From NCBI GenBank assembly GCA_963693365.1, contig CAVNZM010000011.1:1922001-1986000 (forward strand): 64,000 bases of DNA. Direction: 5' to 3'. This stretch comes from Amoebidium appalachense (lineage: Eukaryota; Ichthyosporea). Below are positions 40,934-64,000 of the stretch, piece after piece (position 1 is the first letter of the stretch; the number at the start of each line of letters is the position of its first letter). Position numbers and translations under genes: made by a program. Below the pieces are notes generated by a model that was given only the letters and a program-made list of their open reading frames with translations, searched no databases and was not told the origin of the DNA.

Positions 40934-43098
40934 TGTGTGTGTGTGCGCGTGCGCTATAATTTTGTAGTGATGTGTTTCTCAAGCCAATCAATACATCTAA
41001 TAAACAGGTCGTAGTTACGCGTGTTTAGTATAAAATCAAGGATGTTGTAATTTACAGGTAGGCTATCTTTCTGGGTGTCTGTTGTGAATGTGACGTGTGT
41101 GTGTTGCGGTATTATGTGGTCTATCAAACTACATTTGGCGATACATGACCGGTTAAACTGGTGTGTGTGTGTGTTGTTTGGGCATGCAAATGATGCCACC
41201 TTATACTTATTAGATCTCCACTGTATAGCACGTGTACAGTAAAAGCGTGGTAATTGATCAATAATACCATCAGCTAGAGAAAGACCAGTTCTACAGGAAG
41301 GTAATATGTATTTAGGTGTTATACACTTGCGAGTGCCATATTTGGCAATATGGTTGAGGCGGTCAGTATATATAAAACGAGACATAAGGCTTAGTTTTTC
41401 AAGGTGTATGCTTTCATCGGGTCTAGTGTCGTGTGGTATCTTTTTCCATTTGTTATATTGCGTGATTATCTTGTGATTGTGTACATGTTTAATAAGTAAG
41501 TGGCAGTCCAAAGTCACACACACACTATTGCGGGGTTTATTTGTATTTGTGCCCAGGGGAGAAGGGGAGAGAGAGGGGAGGAAAGAGGGGAGAGGTGAGG
41601 AGGGGACAGGTCGGATAGAGAAGAGAGGGTGGGAGGGCAAATACTTCTTTAAGCGGCTTATGTGCTTATTGAATTTCAGCGCGAGATAGGATACTCTAGC
41701 AGCTATTGGGACCAGACCATATATCGAGAGCGTTACAGGCCCAGGTTTACAACAGTTGTTAGATAGAAAGGAGGCAACTTCTGCTTCAAGGAAATTTGCC
41801 AAGGGTTTAAGCGCTCTAGTTCTCTCTTTCTTGATCCAAGCGGCGAGAAGGGGTAAACCATATTCACATGCCGGGAAGACAAAAGTGCGAATAAATGTAA
41901 GTCTAATAGAAGGATGGAGGGGTGTGTCTTTAAAAATATTAGCCGAGAAGAAAGCTAACCGCTTACGAGCCAACTCTACCCTCTTTTCGACCATATGGGG
42001 AAACATAACACCAACAGAATCAACCGGAACACCAAGATATTTGTATTCTGGAACTATAGGTACAGGTTTAGATGATAATGTAAATGTGTGTAAATTGTTA
42101 GCTATATCAGGTACAAGAACACCACATTTGTCTATGTTAAGGATCATAAGGTTTGCCTTGCACCACTCTGACACTACATCGAACAATCTTTGCAGGCGTC
42201 TAGGGGTACGGGCAAGGAGGGACAGATCATCAGCATAGAGAAGTGCAGGCGGAAAGTTATTAATAGGGTCATCGTTTTCGGCGTAAATCTTGACAGCCAA
42301 ATCATCTATAAATAGGTTAAACAAAAAGGGGCTAAGCAATGAACCCTGCAAGAGACCTCTAGTACGAGCAAAACCATATGAAAGATGCCCATTAACCACA
42401 GCTCTACCATAGGTTTGAGACAAGAGTGCTTCTAACAGAACACCAATGCAGTGTGGTACACCCCGTGCAGCAAGCTTTTCCCATAGGAGACCAGGGGAGA
42501 CAGAATCGTAAGCAGTTTTCCAATCAATAAAGCCAACATATTGTGCACCAACTTGCATAGAATCGTGCAGTGCCATTATTTGAACATAACATGAATTGTT
42601 TTTACGAAAAGCGGATTGGCATGGGTGTATGTGAAGAATAGATTGAAACCTAGGGTGATGTGCAAATAACCTAAGTAAGCAAGCTTCAAAGAATCTACGA
42701 ACAACCTGGGTTAGTGTAATGGGGCGAAAGGATGATATGGGGCCCTCAGAGTCCTTCTTAACTATGGGGATCACTAAGGTATCTAACCAAGATGACGGGA
42801 CATGTCCACATTTAACACACCAAGAAAAGAGAGAGCTTAACATGATAGTAAGATCAGGTTTAATAGCACGATCACTTTCCTTTTGTGGGTAGGAGGGAAC
42901 AAGGATTTTAAGAAACCCAGCAGGGAGTCCATCAGGTCCACAAGACTTACTAGAGCTATAACTAGATATCACAGACCATATGGCATCGGGACTGAAAAAG
43001 GGGAGGATCGATTCTATGGGGATAGATGGGTCTACAGGCCACACAATAGGTTTCTGAGCGGGGGTCCTATCTTTAAACGTGACTTTTAGATAAGCCAA
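40806..43098 (-). mobile_element. 5'-truncated non-LTR (LINE-type) retrotransposon
   Basis: An open RT frame, a short 3' region that includes a (CA)n tract (about 40879-40953 on the plus strand as GT), and a 35-nt poly(A) tail (T-run at 40806-40840). No apurinic-type endonuclease domain or ORF1 is present upstream, and an in-frame TGA directly precedes the RT frame. I found no convincing target-site duplication. The element lies in the same orientation as WIPI3, ending about 680 bp upstream of its ATG. Confidence 0.85.
40954..43098 (-). CDS. LINE reverse transcriptase, N-terminally truncated
   Basis: 714 codons without interruption. RT palm and finger motifs in order: SCGPDGLPAGFLK (about 52-64), SSFRPITLTQ (122-131), motif A FIDWKTAYDSV with Asp192, motif B RGLLQGSLLSPFLFN (247-261), motif C LLYADDLSLL with YADD at 288-291, motif D-like WCKANLMILNIDKCG and EYKYLGVPVD. 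The remaining 350 residues are a thumb and C-terminal region typical of non-LTR elements, with several His/Cys residues but no zinc knuckle I can assign. It copies element RNA at a nicked target. The N-terminal endonuclease is missing, so the copy is probably not autonomous. The first codon is TTG after an in-frame TGA, so there is no natural start. The clade (CR1/L2/RTE-like) cannot be assigned by eye. Confidence 0.9.
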   Translation of the reverse strand: MAYLKVTFKDRTPAQKPIVWPVDPSIPIESILPFFSPDAIWSVISSYSSSKSCGPDGLPAGFLKILVPSYPQKESDRAIKPDLTIMLSSLFSWCVKCGHVPSSWLDTLVIPIVKKDSEGPISSFRPITLTQVVRRFFEACLLRLFAHHPRFQSILHIHPCQSAFRKNNSCYVQIMALHDSMQVGAQYVGFIDWKTAYDSVSPGLLWEKLAARGVPHCIGVLLEALLSQTYGRAVVNGHLSYGFARTRGLLQGSLLSPFLFNLFIDDLAVKIYAENDDPINNFPPALLYADDLSLLARTPRRLQRLFDVVSEWCKANLMILNIDKCGVLVPDIANNLHTFTLSSKPVPIVPEYKYLGVPVDSVGVMFPHMVEKRVELARKRLAFFSANIFKDTPLHPSIRLTFIRTFVFPACEYGLPLLAAWIKKERTRALKPLANFLEAEVASFLSNNCCKPGPVTLSIYGLVPIAARVSYLALKFNKHISRLKKYLPSHPLFSIRPVPSSPLPSFLPSLSPSPLGTNTNKPRNSVCVTLDCHLLIKHVHNHKIITQYNKWKKIPHDTRPDESIHLEKLSLMSRFIYTDRLNHIAKYGTRKCITPKYILPSCRTGLSLADGIIDQLPRFYCTRAIQWRSNKYKVASFACPNNTHTHQFNRSCIAKCSLIDHIIPQHTHVTFTTDTQKDSLPVNYNILDFILNTRNYDLFIRCIDWLEKHITTKL

Positions 43099-44329
43099 TC
43101 ATAGCTCGGGACCCCTCAGCCTGGTGAGTGGTGACCGTGCCGTGGTGGCCTGGTCGCTTTGTCAAGCTTTGTCCGACGTCAACGTTTTTGTTTCGCTTTC
43201 CGAAAAGCAACTCGAGAGGCTCTCCAGATAAACGGGCATCATGTAAGTGGCAAGTACTAACGGTTCAAACTCGTCATTTTGGAATCGATTCGTTTTCCTA
43301 TAATAGTGGAGCCATAGCCATGAGTATTCCAAGCATGCACATGCTACGACGCATTCATGCATGCGCGCTGGCCGCCTGAGGCCAGCTGTGGCCACACGCC
43401 GCTAACTGAATGATAGACCTTCCTGCAAAAAAAAGCAACTTGTTGGGCAGTATTTGAATATTTAAGCGATTATTGCTTCAACAACATACTAAAGTTACAC
43501 TCACACACGTGTACATGTAGAAAGACCTTGACACATTGCACATGAACACATACACATGAACAGATGGACACAATGGGGGAAAATGCACGCGTACAGGCAC
43601 ACAAACACAATTAAAGACACAAACTGCCTTTCTCCTTCACACACACGCACGCGCGCGCATACATGCATTTACACACACACACAGCCATACACACGTGCAC
43701 GCACACACACACACACACGCACACACACATACACACGCGCGTCGTTCACCGTACATAAACATACACGCGTGCGCATGCACTATTAGCCCTCATGCACGCG
43801 CGCAGTGACAAACACACACACAAACACACAGAAGTACACCGTGGGACCGTTGATACACATACATCCCATGTGTACGTACACACGCCTACTATGGCTAGAG
43901 GTCGACACACAAGCCGCACATTTATGTCATATAGATTCTCATTATAAGCGTACATAATCACAAAACCACACCCACAGCACCCACGCTGCCACATACACCA
44001 ACACTGCCTCATCATAGGTGCACGTGCACAAGCAAGTGCCACTGCACGCGCGGCATGCACACATAAGCAATTGCATACATATTCCAACTTTATTCAATGT
44101 TCTATAAACTTTGTGCACGCTGCGGCGGCACTTTCATACATTTCAATCACGAATGTACACCCATACACACTGAGACAGGCTGTTACAGCCCTAAACCTGG
44201 CACTTTGAGTCGACCATGTGAGCATCAATCTCTTCGGCGAATATTCAGCTGCAAGGTCTAGGCTCGTGTTATTTAAATAGGTAGAGGTATATATATACAC
44301 AAAGCACCCGTACGTACCTAGGTACAATA

Positions 44330-44379
<50 letters not shown>

Positions 44380-44419
44380 ATGAACCCGCCCTCTCCTCTC
44401 ACTCCGTCCGCTTCCCCCC

Positions 44420-44467
<48 letters not shown>

Positions 44468-44803
44468 ATTCACACACACACACTTTCACAGTGCACTACA
44501 CGTGCAAAAATATGAACATGCACGCATGCCCACGCCTTCAATAATAACCCTCAGCTACGTCTTCTGAGGTAGCTCTTATTTTTCAAGGGGCCGTGGACGA
44601 TCCGGTGAGCGGCTTATCTACTTTTGAAAATAGAGCTCAGCCAGCATCGATTTATTGTACATAGGCTAGAGGGCACAGTTAGGACGTGCCAGAATAACCC
44701 TCTAGCATGTGCAGGCCTGGTCACGATGATATGTAAACACCAGCTGCAAGCAATCACCGCCGGCTTCACTCCCTCCCCCCTCCCCCCCCCCCCCCCCCCC
44801 CCC

Positions 44804-44856
<53 letters not shown>

Positions 44857-45086
44857 AGTCAGCTCCCGAGTCACCCTAGAAAAAGGAACCCTGCAAGCAT
44901 GCATAGCGCTACTGTGACATAAACCTACAACGTGCATGTAGACGCTGTACCCCGACAACAGCACAACCCACTTTGAGCTCGAGAGTGAACGCCCGGACAG
45001 CTCGCCCCGAGACGAAGTCACTCAGCCAAGCGCGAGCTGCCTGACTGCCGCTGGCTGGTTGCTGAAACTGGACGGTGACGGCCCAA
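43099..45086. other. Intergenic region before the formin
   Basis: CA-rich low complexity (43620-43740), (AT)n at 44330-44375, C-runs at 44417-44452 and 44780-44856, and an inverted-repeat element (44553-44637). No gene recognised. The frame at 43128-43379 lacks any family similarity. Confidence 0.5.
44553..44637. repeat. MITE-like inverted-repeat element, copy 2
   Basis: AGCTAC (44553-44558) and GGTAGC (44568-44573) flank a short loop. TCTTATTTTTCAAGG (44574-44588) is answered by CTTTTGAAAATAGAGCT (44621-44637). The arms match the element at 3943-4041; the interior does not. Confidence 0.6.
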
Positions 45087-45131
45087 CCAATCGGATCAAG
45101 GGGCGGGCAAGAACCTGCCTTATAAGGCAGG
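45087..45131 (+). promoter_or_regulatory. Probable formin core promoter
   Basis: CCAAT (45087-45091), a GC box GGGGCGGGC (45100-45108) and TTATAAGG (45120-45127) occur in canonical order and spacing, 56-100 nt upstream of the formin ATG. The TATA-like core sits in a perfect 18-bp palindrome (45114-45131). Confidence 0.55.
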
Positions 45132-45186
45132 TGTTTACACCAATCGAGCGAAGCAAACCTTTGGGCCTGGCCCGTTGTGGTTCAAA

Positions 45187-64000
<18,814 letters not shown>

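Overview
The window is eukaryotic nuclear DNA, very intron-rich and saturated with microsatellites and unusually long G/C homopolymers. All introns I could resolve are GT-AG. The gene set is a Diaphanous-type formin, a SAP30 Sin3-complex subunit, a WIPI3/WDR45B PROPPIN, a yeast MTD1-type NAD-dependent methylene-THF dehydrogenase, an STMP1-like micropeptide and a GNAT acetyltransferase. It fits a unikont/opisthokont lineage, perhaps a unicellular holozoan, but the species cannot be fixed from sequence alone. Nothing bacterial, organellar or viral was seen, and no rRNA, tRNA or CRISPR.

Layout: an STMP1-like exon pair on the minus strand (821-1351, runs off the left edge). A repeat-bearing intergenic stretch (1352-5058). 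A 5-exon GNAT acetyltransferase (minus, 5059-13057). An apparently intronless unknown ORF (plus, 13932-14699). SAP30 (minus, 16777-17531). MTD1-like dehydrogenase (plus, 11 exons, 19903-27761). WIPI3/Atg18-family PROPPIN (minus, 12 exons, 30614-40127). A 5'-truncated non-LTR retrotransposon with an open RT frame (minus, 40806-43098). A Diaphanous-related formin (plus, 23 exons seen, 45187 to beyond the right edge). Exons were assembled by hand from splice sites, phase continuity and protein-family similarity; every junction listed keeps frame except two one-base homopolymer slips (SAP30 exon 1, formin FH1 exon).

The genes do not form one pathway: one-carbon metabolism, autophagy, actin assembly, chromatin repression and acetylation are simply neighbours. 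The most interesting material is intronic. A dispersed, C-tailed repeat family has about 17 recognisable copies. All lie in introns of the four long genes, all in the host gene's sense orientation, and none were found between genes. The family carries a conserved hairpin and tRNA-like A/B-box matches. Other notable signals are C-tracts just after donors and CA repeats at acceptors, a tandem array of four 5' splice-site copies in WIPI3, and a promoter palindrome in front of the formin.
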